64,000 nt of DNA, taken from Jiella marina. GTDB taxonomy: Bacteria > Pseudomonadota > Alphaproteobacteria > Rhizobiales > Rhizobiaceae. The notes below the pieces were generated by a model. The model was not told the origin of the DNA and ran no database searches. It saw nothing but the letters and a program-made list of their open reading frames with translations. Positions 1 through 8,521 of this stretch are shown one piece after another. The translations under genes were made by a program, and so were the position numbers. Every line of letters begins with the position of its first letter. Position 1 is the stretch's first letter. The stretch spans positions 62,001 through 126,000 of the forward strand of contig NZ_JAKQZG010000001.1 in NCBI RefSeq assembly GCF_024359545.1, given 5' to 3'.

Positions 1-465
1 GTAGTGGTGCTTTCACGCCGGGGGATTCTCGTCTCCGAGATCAATATCAGCAAGCATCTCCAGCTTTTGGAAGTGCGCCGCGAACTGGAGCGCCTGGTCG
101 CGCGCTCGGCCGCCATGCGAAGCAATGCCAAGCAGCGGCTCGAATTTGACGAATTGGCTGAGGGTTTCGCCGCATGCGCCGAAGCTGACGACGACGTTAC
201 CTTCATGCGGCTCGACCGCCGTTTCAATCGTCTGACTCTGGAGGCTGCGCGCAACGAATATGCGAGCAATGCCATGCGCCAGATTCAGGGGCTGTCGCGT
301 CGTTTCTGGTATCAGCATTATCAGACCGTCCTCGATCTCCCGCGTTGTGCGCGGCTCCACGAGGCCGTGGCCGAGGCCATTGGCAAAGGCGACCCGGCGG
401 AAGCGGCGACCGCCTCCGACCGGTTGCTCGACTATATCGAGGAATTCGCCCGCGCGACCATCTAG
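1..465 (+). CDS. GntR-family regulator, C-terminal (FCD) part, cut by window start
   Basis: Only the effector-binding C-terminal part is present; the reading frame is open to the left edge, so the DNA-binding winged helix lies outside the window. What remains is an all-helical segment typical of the FCD domain of FadR-type GntR regulators (an E-L-R-R-E-L-E-like first helix, a middle helix with L-D-R-R-F-N, and a final helix ending before the stop). In most FCD proteins the middle motif is F-H, with the His binding metal; here it is F-N, so the metal site may be altered. It ends 14 bases before the convergent dioxygenase gene of the TRAP operon and is the obvious candidate regulator of that operon (inference from position). 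Confidence 0.75.
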   Translation, partial: VVVLSRRGILVSEINISKHLQLLEVRRELERLVARSAAMRSNAKQRLEFDELAEGFAACAEADDDVTFMRLDRRFNRLTLEAARNEYASNAMRQIQGLSRRFWYQHYQTVLDLPRCARLHEAVAEAIGKGDPAEAATASDRLLDYIEEFARATI

Positions 466-479
466 ACGGCGTGCCCTGC

Positions 480-1379
480 CTATTCGGCGGCAGCGCGTGT
501 TTCTTTTTGCTGGCTTGCGAAGATCGAGGTGTAGCCGCCGCTCCAGTCCGGCGGAACCCGGAAACGTCCCGCTTCGTGATGCACCATCTTCGCCGGCGTT
601 CCGCGAACAATTCTCTGCTCGAAACGGCTCTTCAGCGGCTGAGAGGTATAGGGAGCGGCGTCCGCGGCCGACAGCACGTAGAGCAGCAGTGGGCGCCCGG
701 TGTCACTGAGATTGGGGCGCGAGCCGTGGACGGTGAGGTAGTTGTGGACCGTCATCGATCCAGCCGGCGCGGTAAACTCGATTGCGTCGTCGGTCTCAAG
801 CGTTTCGACTTCCCGAGCGCTGATGTCTCCGCTCCAGACGCCGTTCTCATCATAGTGATTGTAGAGTGGACCGTGGTTGCTGCCCGGCAGGATCTTCAGC
901 GGTCCCTGCTCCGGGCCACAGTCGTCCAGGTAGATGCCGAAGGTTGCAACGGCATGGTTGGTGTGAGGAAAGAAGGGCTGGTCCTGATGCCACTTCACCT
1001 CGGCGCCGCCTTTGGCCCATTTGAAGTTCAGCTTCGCCTGATAGAATTTGACGTCGGGCCCCAGCAGATCCGCGGCAATGTCGCCCACGGGGCCATCGAT
1101 CAGCACCTCCCAGAAGACAGGGTCGATGTCACAGGGACTCGAAACGCGTCTTAGCCGGGGAGCTTCGGCGCTGTGGCCGGGCTCCAGATCGAAGACGGCA
1201 TCGGATGCCGAAACCGCACGGCTGCGTTCGACCAGTCCGTCGATCGCGGAGCGCAAACGGGCAAGCCATTCGCCTTGCACGGCTTTCTCGATGCAGACGC
1301 CGCCATCGGCGAAGTAGCGCTCGCGAGACTCCTCGGAAATCGTCCCGCATGGGGTCTGACGGATATCGTCGGGTGTCAT
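480..1379 (-). CDS. Phytanoyl-CoA dioxygenase family protein (Fe(II)/2-oxoglutarate oxygenase)
   Basis: 299 residues. The family uses Fe(II), O2 and 2-oxoglutarate to hydroxylate small molecules (phytanoyl-CoA, ectoine, alkyl-phosphonates and others). The iron triad is visible: H131-x-D133 in W-H-Q-D-Q and a distal His in V-H-G-S (about H218), followed by R229 in G-R-P-L-L as the expected 2-oxoglutarate anchor. The ATG is preceded by GGGAGG at good spacing. It is the last gene of a four-gene minus-strand operon with the TRAP transporter dctPQM, starting 11 bases after dctM, so it most likely acts on the transported substrate. Substrate unknown; position suggests oxidative entry into catabolism rather than ectoine hydroxylation, because no ectoine genes are near. 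Confidence 0.85.
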   Translation of the reverse strand: MTPDDIRQTPCGTISEESRERYFADGGVCIEKAVQGEWLARLRSAIDGLVERSRAVSASDAVFDLEPGHSAEAPRLRRVSSPCDIDPVFWEVLIDGPVGDIAADLLGPDVKFYQAKLNFKWAKGGAEVKWHQDQPFFPHTNHAVATFGIYLDDCGPEQGPLKILPGSNHGPLYNHYDENGVWSGDISAREVETLETDDAIEFTAPAGSMTVHNYLTVHGSRPNLSDTGRPLLLYVLSAADAAPYTSQPLKSRFEQRIVRGTPAKMVHHEAGRFRVPPDWSGGYTSIFASQQKETRAAAE

Positions 1380-1390
1380 GGTTTTCCTCC

Positions 1391-2704
1391 CTACCTGAAC
1401 CCAAGGACTTGTTCCGGAAGCCAAAGCGCGATTTCCGGGAAGGCTGCGACGATGACGAGAGCTATCACCTGGATGGCGATGAACGGCGTCACGCCGGAAT
1501 ACATCTGGCGAAGCGTGATCTCCGGAGGGGCAACGCCCCGCAGATAGAAGATCGCAGGGGCCATCGGAGGGGTGAGATAGCTTGTCTGGATCATGATCAG
1601 GACGAGCATGCAGAACCATACCGGGTCCATACCCATGGCTTTCACGAACGGCATGAAGATCGGCAGGAAGATCAGAAGGATCGAGATCCATTCCAGGAAG
1701 AAGCCTGCAATGAAGATGAGACCCAGGAAGATGGCGAGGAGACCCCAGTACCCGACATCGAGGGTTTCCAGAAGATCGCGCATGAGCGACATGCCGCCGT
1801 TGCCGACGAAGACCCCCGTATAGAGACTGCCGGCCATCAGGATGAACATGATCATCGAAGTAATGACCAGCGTCTTGATCAAGGCTTCCCAGAACGATCT
1901 GAACGTGAAGCGGCCGTAGAGAACGGTCAGCACCAGGGCACCGAGCGCACCAAGTCCGGCAGCTTCCGTCGGAGCTGCCCAACCGAGCATGATCGAACCC
2001 AGGACGGCGAAGATCATCACAAGCGGCGGGACCAGGGCTTTGGCAGTGATCAGCAGTTTCTCGGCAAAGGGGGGCTCGTCCGGATCCGGGCCAGGGCGCG
2101 GACCCGCTGTCGGCGAGATCATGCACAGGGTCGCGATGTAGACGATATACAGAGCCGAAAGAATGAGCCCCGGGAAGATCATCGCGACCATCAGGCTGCC
2201 GATCGAGACGTTCGCGATCGGCCCCATGACGACCACGACCACGGAAGGCGGGATGATCGTGCCGAGCGAACCACCCGCGCAGATCGTGCCCGAGATCAGC
2301 GAGTTGGAGTATCTGTGGCGCATCATTGCCGGGATGGCGAGCAGTCCGACGACCGTCTCCGTGGCGCCGATGACCCCGGTGGACGCGGCGAAGATGATGC
2401 ACATGATGATCGTGCCGATCGCCAGACCGCCGGGAAGGCGCTTGGTCCATAGATGAACGGCACCGAAGAGTTGCTCGGCAATGCCGGATCGCTCGAGCAT
2501 CGAGCCCATGAACACAAAGAGTGGAACAGCAGCCAGAACGAAGTTCGAAGCGACGTCCTCGATCTTTTGAATGAACTGGAAGAAGACCGCGTCGCCAAAG
2601 GCGTAGAGCCCGAAAACAACGGCGACCGCCAGCAGCGAGAATGCGATGGGGAAACCAAGAAAGATCAGCGCAAAAAGCGCTGGGAACATTATCAATGCTT
2701 CCAT
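1391..2704 (-). CDS. dctM: TRAP transporter large permease (DctM family)
   Basis: 437 residues, the usual length for the 12-13-helix DctM subunit that carries out Na+-coupled uptake from the periplasmic binding protein. The sequence is almost entirely hydrophobic helices from residue 5 onward, with family features such as A-F-S-L-L-A-V near the N terminus, the A-S-T-G-V-I-G-A-T-E hairpin region and the P-P-S repeat-like segment I-I-P-P-S-V. It starts 3 bases after the dctQ stop, so translation is probably coupled. Together with dctQ and dctP it forms a complete TRAP system; the downstream dioxygenase gives the only clue to substrate. Confidence 0.93.
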   Translation of the reverse strand: MEALIMFPALFALIFLGFPIAFSLLAVAVVFGLYAFGDAVFFQFIQKIEDVASNFVLAAVPLFVFMGSMLERSGIAEQLFGAVHLWTKRLPGGLAIGTIIMCIIFAASTGVIGATETVVGLLAIPAMMRHRYSNSLISGTICAGGSLGTIIPPSVVVVVMGPIANVSIGSLMVAMIFPGLILSALYIVYIATLCMISPTAGPRPGPDPDEPPFAEKLLITAKALVPPLVMIFAVLGSIMLGWAAPTEAAGLGALGALVLTVLYGRFTFRSFWEALIKTLVITSMIMFILMAGSLYTGVFVGNGGMSLMRDLLETLDVGYWGLLAIFLGLIFIAGFFLEWISILLIFLPIFMPFVKAMGMDPVWFCMLVLIMIQTSYLTPPMAPAIFYLRGVAPPEITLRQMYSGVTPFIAIQVIALVIVAAFPEIALWLPEQVLGFR

Positions 2705-2707
2705 TGA

Positions 2708-3223
2708 TCAGGCGTCCGGATAACGGGCGTCCGTGCTCAGAGCCCGGATGCATTTGAGGGTTTCTGCAAGGATTTGCAGGGCCAGCACCACGAGACTGAA
2801 CACGATGAGTACACGGAACGGCCAGATCGGCGGGTTCCATGCCGACTGACCCGACCGCTCGCCCGAGGCATAGGCAGCCATCGCGAACACACCGGAGTGG
2901 TAGCAAAGGACGGCGATCGCCGGCAGGACGATTCCGGCATAGAGGAACAGGTCGATGATGGCGCGCCGGCGTGCGCTCAGCTGCGCATAGATCAGGTCGA
3001 TGCGGACATGCACTTGCCGTTTCAGGGCTATCGCACCGCCCAACAGGAAATGGACGCCCATCAGCATGTATCCGAGCTCGAATGCCCAGATCGTCGGGGT
3101 TCCAAGAACATAGCGGGAGAGAACTTCCCAGACGGTCGCGGCGACCAGCGGAACGACGAGCAATGCTGCCGCTCCGCCAACGATTTCGGTCACCGCCTCA
3201 ATCCAACGGATGAGGGGATTCAT
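2708..3223 (-). CDS. dctQ: TRAP transporter small permease (DctQ family)
   Basis: 171 residues with four predicted transmembrane helices, as expected for DctQ, which pairs with DctM. I chose the ATG giving M-N-P-L-I-R-W-I because the longer frame adds an Arg-rich stretch overlapping the dctP coding end. It lies 7 bases downstream of dctP and 3 bases upstream of dctM. No clear Shine-Dalgarno is seen before the ATG, which suggests coupling to dctP translation. The W-E-V-x-S-R-Y motif characteristic of the family is present around residues 43-49. Confidence 0.9.
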   Translation of the reverse strand: MNPLIRWIEAVTEIVGGAAALLVVPLVAATVWEVLSRYVLGTPTIWAFELGYMLMGVHFLLGGAIALKRQVHVRIDLIYAQLSARRRAIIDLFLYAGIVLPAIAVLCYHSGVFAMAAYASGERSGQSAWNPPIWPFRVLIVFSLVVLALQILAETLKCIRALSTDARYPDA

Positions 3224-3230
3224 GAGGAGG

Positions 3231-4346
3231 TCACTCTGCCGGTTTGGTGTCGCCTGACGCCGATCCGGCGGCTTCCGTCTCAGGGGCCGAAGCCTCCTCT
3301 CGCACAATCACCTTGCGATAGCGATCGGCACCGGCCCAAAGCTGAACGAACTCCTTCTGGCTTTCCAATACCTTTGCGAACCAATCGTTCTCCGCGGCGA
3401 CCCCCTCGGCCCATTTGAGACCGATCTCGTGCGCCTGGTATTGTACTTCCGGATCGAGTTCGATGATCTCGTTGCCTTCATCCTTGAAGAACTGCAGGGC
3501 CTTGGCGTCATTCTGGCCAATGCTGAGCCAAGAGTTCAGCGTGGTGTTGAACGCCGCGGTACGGATGAGCTCCTGATCAGACTCGGAGAGCTCTGCCCAG
3601 CTGTCGGGATTGATGACGAGTTCGAACGGGGCGGTAGGCTGATGGACTCCTGGAATGATCACGTACTTCGTGACCTGATGGAACCCAACCGCCTGGTCTT
3701 CCCACAGCGTGCCCCATTCTGTCGCGTCGATGGTGCCGCGCTCCAGCGCCGTGTAGACGTCGCCGCCGGGCATGGTGACTGGCGCCGCGCCAAGCTCCCG
3801 GGCCATTTCAAGCCAAGCGCCCGCGGTTCGCAACTTGAGGCCTTTGACGTCTTCCAGCGAGCGCACCGGCTTGCGCGAGTGGAGAAAGACTTCTGCGGTG
3901 CGAATGAAAAGCGGCATTCCGACGAGATTGAACTTTTCCTTGCGCCAGTCGGCCCAGAGCTCAACACCGTCACCGCGATAGAGCCAGTGCAACATCCGCT
4001 CGGTATCGAATGAGCCGGCGTAGCCGCCGAAGAGAACAGCGGTCGGATCCATCCCCCAATCGTAGCCGCTCCAGGTGTGACCCATGTCGGCGATACCGTT
4101 CTGGACCGTTTCGGCGACCTTCAGTCCGGGGCCGAGGGTACCAGCTGGATACACTTCGATGGAGATTCGGCCATTCGACAACTCCTTGACCTCGTCGGCA
4201 AAGGCCTGGGCGCCGATCTCCATGAGCGGACCGCCGGACCAGCCCGTCGCCATGGTGAAATCATGGCTCTCCTGTTCCTGGGCCAAGGCCGGAGCCGCCC
4301 AGAGGAGCAGGCCCGCCCCCAACAGAACGTTCGCAATTCTCATCAT
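3231..4346 (-). CDS. dctP: TRAP transporter substrate-binding protein (DctP family)
   Basis: 371 residues with an N-terminal Sec signal peptide (hydrophobic core about residues 3-20, ending A-L-A-Q). The mature protein has the DctP fold markers: a central L-K-G-L-K-L-R-T segment followed by the P-G-G-D-V-Y-T-A-L-E-R-G-T-I-D-A motif, where the Arg binds the substrate carboxylate in this family. This places it in the subgroup for carboxylic acids. The C terminus has an Ala/Glu-rich tail of about 20 residues. A second in-frame ATG directly follows the first; GGGAGG precedes both and is better spaced for the second. First gene of the operon. Confidence 0.92.
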   Translation of the reverse strand: MMRIANVLLGAGLLLWAAPALAQEQESHDFTMATGWSGGPLMEIGAQAFADEVKELSNGRISIEVYPAGTLGPGLKVAETVQNGIADMGHTWSGYDWGMDPTAVLFGGYAGSFDTERMLHWLYRGDGVELWADWRKEKFNLVGMPLFIRTAEVFLHSRKPVRSLEDVKGLKLRTAGAWLEMARELGAAPVTMPGGDVYTALERGTIDATEWGTLWEDQAVGFHQVTKYVIIPGVHQPTAPFELVINPDSWAELSESDQELIRTAAFNTTLNSWLSIGQNDAKALQFFKDEGNEIIELDPEVQYQAHEIGLKWAEGVAAENDWFAKVLESQKEFVQLWAGADRYRKVIVREEASAPETEAAGSASGDTKPAE

Positions 4347-4394
4347 TTTCCTCCCTTGCCGCGACCAATTCGAGAAATCGCGCGACTAATCTAT

Positions 4395-4410
4395 TATTGA
4401 TATATCAATA
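4395..4410. promoter_or_regulatory. 16-bp perfect palindrome upstream of dctP (candidate GntR operator)
   Basis: The sequence tattgatatatcaata is a perfect inverted repeat located about 50 bases upstream of the dctP start codon in an A/T-rich patch. FCD-type GntR regulators bind short palindromes of this kind, and the only nearby regulator is the truncated GntR gene at the window start. The assignment of regulator to site is inference. Confidence 0.5.
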
Positions 4411-4974
4411 CGGATCCCGCAAGCCCCTTACAGTCGTTCCAAGATAGTCCCCACCCCACGGTCGCGTGTCGGACGGTGGGAGGAGCCTCAGGGCGCTTTC
4501 TTTGGATCGGGCTCAAGCAAGGTAAGGAGCGTCGTTCGGCTGGAAAATCAGCCGTCTCGCATCGAAACCCGGGCGAACAGCTAATCTAAGCGGAGCATCA
4601 ACTCCGGATTGGAGCGGCCCTTGCGCAGGAAAGGGTCAGGCGGCGGTTTCGACCGGTGGTCGGGCCTCTTGATCCTTGAATCGAGTGGGCTGAAATGGCC
4701 CAGCGCTGAATGCAGGCGCCGAGCATTGTGTCTCCTGCTAGCAACGTTGAGTCCACACCGAACGTCCATCGTCCATCCGGACCTTGGCGATGAAAGGCGT
4801 TCGGCGATGGCTTCGGAAACACTCTCGGCTCGGGAGTATGCGAGCGAGCTGCCCGGACCAGTCTGGACGAAGAGGTGATGAGCGCGTTCCGCGGGCAGAT
4901 CAACTGACCGCGAGGAACACGAGATTGGCCCGAAAATTGACCGCCCGTTTGAGACGCCGGGTATTTGAGTTCTG
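4411..4974. other. Gene-poor spacer with transposase debris
   Basis: About 560 bases without a convincing intact gene. The first 170 bases look like ordinary spacer. The part from about 4.58 kb to 4.97 kb contains a short match to a transposase C terminus on the minus strand (separate entry). Other open frames here are short, Arg/Pro-rich and lack ribosome binding sites. No RNA gene or strong promoter was recognised. Confidence 0.5.
4677..4769 (-). pseudogene. Degraded IS3-like transposase C-terminal fragment
   Basis: The minus-strand frame encodes R-R-H-N-A-R-R-L-H-S-A-L-G-H-F-S-P-L-D, closely resembling the last conserved block of IS3-family OrfB transposases (usually Y-N-x-R-R-x-H-S-A-L-G-Y-x-S-P). 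The catalytic DDE region is absent and the upstream frame does not look like transposase, so only a relic of about 25 residues is recognisable. No terminal inverted repeats or target duplication were found. Confidence 0.4.
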
Positions 4975-6648
4975 TCAAAGGAGGCCTGAAATCGGCAACC
5001 GGCTCGCCAAGGCGATCAACAGGCGGTCGAAGACATTCATCCCCGGCTCGCGGGTCAGGACCGTGTCTGCTGACCCCTGGCGCGTTTTCCAGATCAGCTT
5101 TCCGTCCGGACCCAGCAGCACTTCGTAGGCATTCTGCGGCGCCTGGGTGTCGAGCGCCTCGGCAAGCCGGGACGCGAGGGCGGGGCTTTCGATGACGAAA
5201 CCGAGTTCGGTGTTGAGCCGGAAGGACCGCGGGTCGAGGTTGAACGATCCGACGAACAGGCGCTCCCGGTCGACGGTAAACGTCTTGGCATGGAGAGTCG
5301 TCGCTCCCGCCCGAAGGGCGGCGAACGAGCCCGTTCCGGTCCCGCGCAGCCGGCTCGCGACGCCGATCCGCGATCCCTTTTTGGAGGGTCCGTCCGCCAA
5401 TGTCCGCGAGCCGCTCTGCGGACGCATTTCGAGAAGCCGCACACCGGCAGCAACGAGGCGATGCCGATAGGGCGCGTAGCCGGCGTGAACCAGGCTGACA
5501 TCGGCCGCGGCGTAGCCGTTCGTCAGGACGGTGATGGAGACCCCCGACGCAGCGAGGTCCGCGAAATAGCGCGCACCGCGCGATCCGGGAACGAAATATC
5601 CCGAAACCAGGCCGAGTTCGCGTGTCACCGGCCCCATGGACTCTTCGAGACGCGTCAGAAGGTGGCTTCTGCGCGACGCTCTGCCGAGCCCCTTGGCGGG
5701 TTCGTCGCTAATCATGCTGACGACCGCCCATTCGAATTCGAGTGTGCCCTCGAGCAGGTCACTGACGAGGGGAAGGGTCTCGACCCGCTGCACGTAGCGG
5801 CGGGCGGACGGGTCGCGCTCGACGATCGAGGCTCGCGTGATCAGTTTCTGCAGCCGCGGTCGTCCGAGCGGGTGAAGGATCTGATCCGCAGGATAGACGG
5901 ACTGGCTGTCCCAGTAGCGCTCGAAGTCCCGTTCGACATCCGCGACGATCGGGCCGACGGCCAGGACGTCCACATCCACGAAAAGAGCGTCGTCGCCCGC
6001 ATCGAAATACTCGTCACCGATGTTGCGACCCCCAACGATCGTCACGGCGCCGTCCACCGTCAGACTCTTGTTGTGCATGCGCCGGTTCAGGCGGCGGAAG
6101 TCTAGAAGGAAGCCGAGCGCCTTTGGAAAGCGGATCGGGAAGGGGTTGAACAGGCGAATTTCGACGTTCGGATGACGATCGAGCGCCGCAAGCACCGCAT
6201 CGAGGCCAGAAATTCCGTTGTCGTCGAGAAGGAGGCGAACCCTGACGCCGCGATCGGCGGCTTGGCGAAGGGCTTCGAGGAGAAGCGTTCCGGTGCGATC
6301 GCCGTGCCAGATGTAGTATTGGACGTCGAGCCGTCGTTCCGCGCTTTGTATGAGAAGCAGCCGCGCAGCGAAGGCGTCGATCCCGTCTTCCAGCAGATAG
6401 ACGCCCGAAAGGCGGGGATGACACAGCGCTTGCCGACGGACGGATTGGGCGAGGCGTGTCTGCGACGTGTCCGGCAGGGGGGCAGCCTTCCGGTTCCGGC
6501 GCTCGGGCAGGCGGCTCGCCCGGTGCAGGAAAAACGCGGAGACAAGAAATGCAGCGCCGATGGCAAGTGCGATCGGTGCCATTCCCATCCGTCTTCTCGC
6601 CGGCTTTCTCACCTCTCTCCTGATGGAGCGAAAGACCCGATTTCGCAT
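4975..6648 (-). CDS. Phospholipase D / cardiolipin synthase-like protein with two HKD motifs
   Basis: 557 residues. An N-terminal membrane anchor (about residues 24-41) is followed by two PLD catalytic repeats. The first HKD is H182-x-K184-x4-D189 in M-H-N-K-S-L-T-V-D with downstream G-G-R-N-I-G-D-E-Y-F; the second is H443-x-K445-x4-D450 in L-H-A-K-T-F-T-V-D with G-S-F-N-L-D-P-R-S. Both motifs are complete, so a transphosphatidylation or phosphodiesterase reaction at the inner membrane is expected. The G-S-F-N-L-D-P-R-S block is typical of the ClsC/YmdC-like group rather than classical ClsA. It stands alone between the transposase debris and the amino-acid module; exact substrate is not deducible. 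Confidence 0.85.
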   Translation of the reverse strand: MRNRVFRSIRREVRKPARRRMGMAPIALAIGAAFLVSAFFLHRASRLPERRNRKAAPLPDTSQTRLAQSVRRQALCHPRLSGVYLLEDGIDAFAARLLLIQSAERRLDVQYYIWHGDRTGTLLLEALRQAADRGVRVRLLLDDNGISGLDAVLAALDRHPNVEIRLFNPFPIRFPKALGFLLDFRRLNRRMHNKSLTVDGAVTIVGGRNIGDEYFDAGDDALFVDVDVLAVGPIVADVERDFERYWDSQSVYPADQILHPLGRPRLQKLITRASIVERDPSARRYVQRVETLPLVSDLLEGTLEFEWAVVSMISDEPAKGLGRASRRSHLLTRLEESMGPVTRELGLVSGYFVPGSRGARYFADLAASGVSITVLTNGYAAADVSLVHAGYAPYRHRLVAAGVRLLEMRPQSGSRTLADGPSKKGSRIGVASRLRGTGTGSFAALRAGATTLHAKTFTVDRERLFVGSFNLDPRSFRLNTELGFVIESPALASRLAEALDTQAPQNAYEVLLGPDGKLIWKTRQGSADTVLTREPGMNVFDRLLIALASRLPISGLL

Positions 6649-6868
6649 TCGGATCTCATGCTCCAGTGATTTGGTATTGCTTGGGTTTTCCTGAAGACCA
6701 AAAGGCTCTTTCGGTCGGATGTTCTCGGGGCGACGTCATCGGCGGGACATAGTCCATCCTGCGCTGGTTTCGAGCGGCAGAGCGGTCCCGTGTCAAACTT
6801 GGTGACTACATCTCCTGATCGCAGGAGCGGTCATCCGGTTCGCCGAGCGTGATGAAAGCTTTCGGTTC

Positions 6869-7552
6869 TCAATCCGACAGGTAAGAGACCATCTGTTGGA
6901 CGCCCCGGCGCATGTGGTCTTCGATTTCGTTCAGCATCGCGCCGAGATCGTGTCCCGAAGCGAGCTTGAGATAGCGCTCATGCGCATCGTTCACCGGCGC
7001 GTGCCGTCTGTGGGCACGCTGATGGACCGCGAGATACAGCTGCATGCGGCTGGCGATGCGTTGCCAGCTTTCCAGGAGCATCTCGTGACCGCAGGATTCG
7101 TAGACGAGCGAATGGAAGTGCACCTCGGCAGCGCTGGAGGCAACGTGGTCATCCAGGTTGCAGGTCGCCAGCAGCGTGCGATGACGCGACTCCAACTCAG
7201 CGAAGAAATTCTCCGTTCGCTTGTCCCATAGCTCCTCGAAGGCCAGACGTTCCAGGGCGGTTCGCAAGGTGTAGATCTCGCGGACATCCTTTGCCGTCAG
7301 CTTCAGCACATGGGTTCCGGTATAGGGGACGGTGACGATCAGTCCCTCGGTTGCCAGCTGCGCCATCGCCTCGCGCAACGGGCCGCGACTGATGCCGAAG
7401 CGGGCGGCGAGTTCGGTCTCCCTGATCTTCGAGCCGCTTTCGATCTCGCCGGCAATGATGGCGTTGCGAAGCTGCCCCGCCACCTTGCTGGCGAAGGTCT
7501 CGCGCCGGATTGGCACGATTCCCGGTTCGCGGATGGCAGCGGTCTCACTCAT
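6869..7552 (-). CDS. GntR-family transcriptional regulator (FCD domain)
   Basis: 227 residues. The N-terminal winged helix (about 20-85) contains I-R-E-T-E-L-A-A-R-F-G-I-S-R-G-P-L-R-E-A, the standard recognition region, followed by an FCD domain (about 95-220) with D-D-H, H-F-H-S-L and E-R-Y-L-K-L segments that supply the usual metal/effector-binding His and Asp residues. It is the last gene of the amino-acid ABC/aminotransferase operon, 45 bases after the aminotransferase stop, and probably controls that operon; a candidate operator is found upstream of the first gene (11554-11565). Confidence 0.9.
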   Translation of the reverse strand: MSETAAIREPGIVPIRRETFASKVAGQLRNAIIAGEIESGSKIRETELAARFGISRGPLREAMAQLATEGLIVTVPYTGTHVLKLTAKDVREIYTLRTALERLAFEELWDKRTENFFAELESRHRTLLATCNLDDHVASSAAEVHFHSLVYESCGHEMLLESWQRIASRMQLYLAVHQRAHRRHAPVNDAHERYLKLASGHDLGAMLNEIEDHMRRGVQQMVSYLSD

Positions 7553-7597
7553 GTCCTATCCTGCGATTCTCCGGCCAACGTATTGGCGGGGACGGGG

Positions 7598-8506
7598 TCA
7601 GCGCGTCACCCACGCCCGATAGGTCTCGGTCACCGCCTGGGTGATTGGCCCCGGCTTGCCATTTCCGATGGTCCGCCCGTCGATCCTGACCACCGGCGTT
7701 ACGCCGCCGAGCGTGCCGGTGATGAAGGCTTCGCTTGCGCCATAGCATTCGGCAAGGGTGAAATCCTTCTCATGGGCGGTCTCGCCGCTGTCGCGCCAGC
7801 TGTCGAGAACAGCCTGCTGCGTCAGGCCCTTGAACGAGTAGGTTCCGGTCGAGGTCCAGATCTCCCGTCCCCGCACGATGAAGAAATTGGTGGAATTGCA
7901 GCTGGCGACGAAGCCACGCGGATCCAGCATCAGCGCCTCGTCCGCGCCGGCATTGATCGCCTGGATCAACGCCTGGATGAGGTTGAGCCGGCTGTGCGAG
8001 TTGAGCCGCAGGTCGAAGACATCCGGGCCGCTGGTGCGAAACGTCGAGGTGAAGAGCGCCAGCCCCTCGGTCTTCGATTCCGCCTTCGGGATCTTGTATT
8101 CGGCGACGATGACGAGCGTCGCCTTGCCGATGACGAAGCGTGGATCCTGATTGGGTGAGCTTTTCAGCCCGCGCGAGACCATCATCCGGATATGGACGCC
8201 GTCCTCCATGCCGTTGGCCTGGAGCGTCTCATCAAGGGCGGCCTTGATCTCGTCGCGGCTGCGGCCGATGTCGAGCGCGATGGAGCCGGCGCCCTCGAAC
8301 AGCCGATCGAGATGCGCCTCGAGCTGGATGATATGGCCCTTGATCAGCCGCAGACCTTCCCAGACGCCGTCGCCCAGCACGAAGCCCGAATCGAAGATCG
8401 AGACCGTCGCCTCGCTGCGTGGCACGAGGCGGCCGTCGACATAGACGAGAACCTCGTCATTGCGGGTGTCCTTGACGTAGCCTTGAGCGCTTTCGTTCTT
8501 TGCCAT
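7598..8506 (-). CDS. Class IV aminotransferase-like protein (BCAT/D-amino acid aminotransferase fold), atypical active site
   Basis: 302 residues, matching PLP fold-type IV enzymes. Conserved features include V-Y-V-D-G-R-L-V-P near the N terminus, F-V-L-G-D-G-V-W-E-G-L-R, and the PLP-phosphate loop T-G-T-L-G-G-V-T-P-V near the C terminus. However, where branched-chain and D-amino acid aminotransferases have the Schiff-base Lys, this protein reads N-S-H-S-R-L-N-L (R173, no Lys within about 25 residues either way), and the Glu that contacts the pyridine nitrogen appears as Ser202 in V-A-S-C-N-S-T-N. It may be a divergent subfamily or a non-transaminating PLP or PLP-less enzyme. ATG chosen over the GTG four codons earlier. 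Encoded between the ABC ATPase and the GntR regulator. Confidence 0.8.
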   Translation of the reverse strand: MAKNESAQGYVKDTRNDEVLVYVDGRLVPRSEATVSIFDSGFVLGDGVWEGLRLIKGHIIQLEAHLDRLFEGAGSIALDIGRSRDEIKAALDETLQANGMEDGVHIRMMVSRGLKSSPNQDPRFVIGKATLVIVAEYKIPKAESKTEGLALFTSTFRTSGPDVFDLRLNSHSRLNLIQALIQAINAGADEALMLDPRGFVASCNSTNFFIVRGREIWTSTGTYSFKGLTQQAVLDSWRDSGETAHEKDFTLAECYGASEAFITGTLGGVTPVVRIDGRTIGNGKPGPITQAVTETYRAWVTR

Positions 8507-8521
8507 GGGGCTCTTCACTTC

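Noticed and set aside
1205-2452. 415-codon plus-strand frame
   Set aside because: Charged, repetitive composition rich in Asp/Arg/His typical of the antisense strand of a high-GC membrane-protein gene (dctM).
480-2906. 808-codon minus-strand frame covering the dioxygenase and running on upstream
   Set aside because: Only the last 299 codons encode the dioxygenase; the rest is an out-of-frame reading of dctM and dctQ. The ATG at 1379 has a strong ribosome binding site.
4598-4978. 126-codon minus-strand frame before the PLD-like gene
   Set aside because: No domain, no ribosome binding site; it overlaps the transposase relic in another frame.
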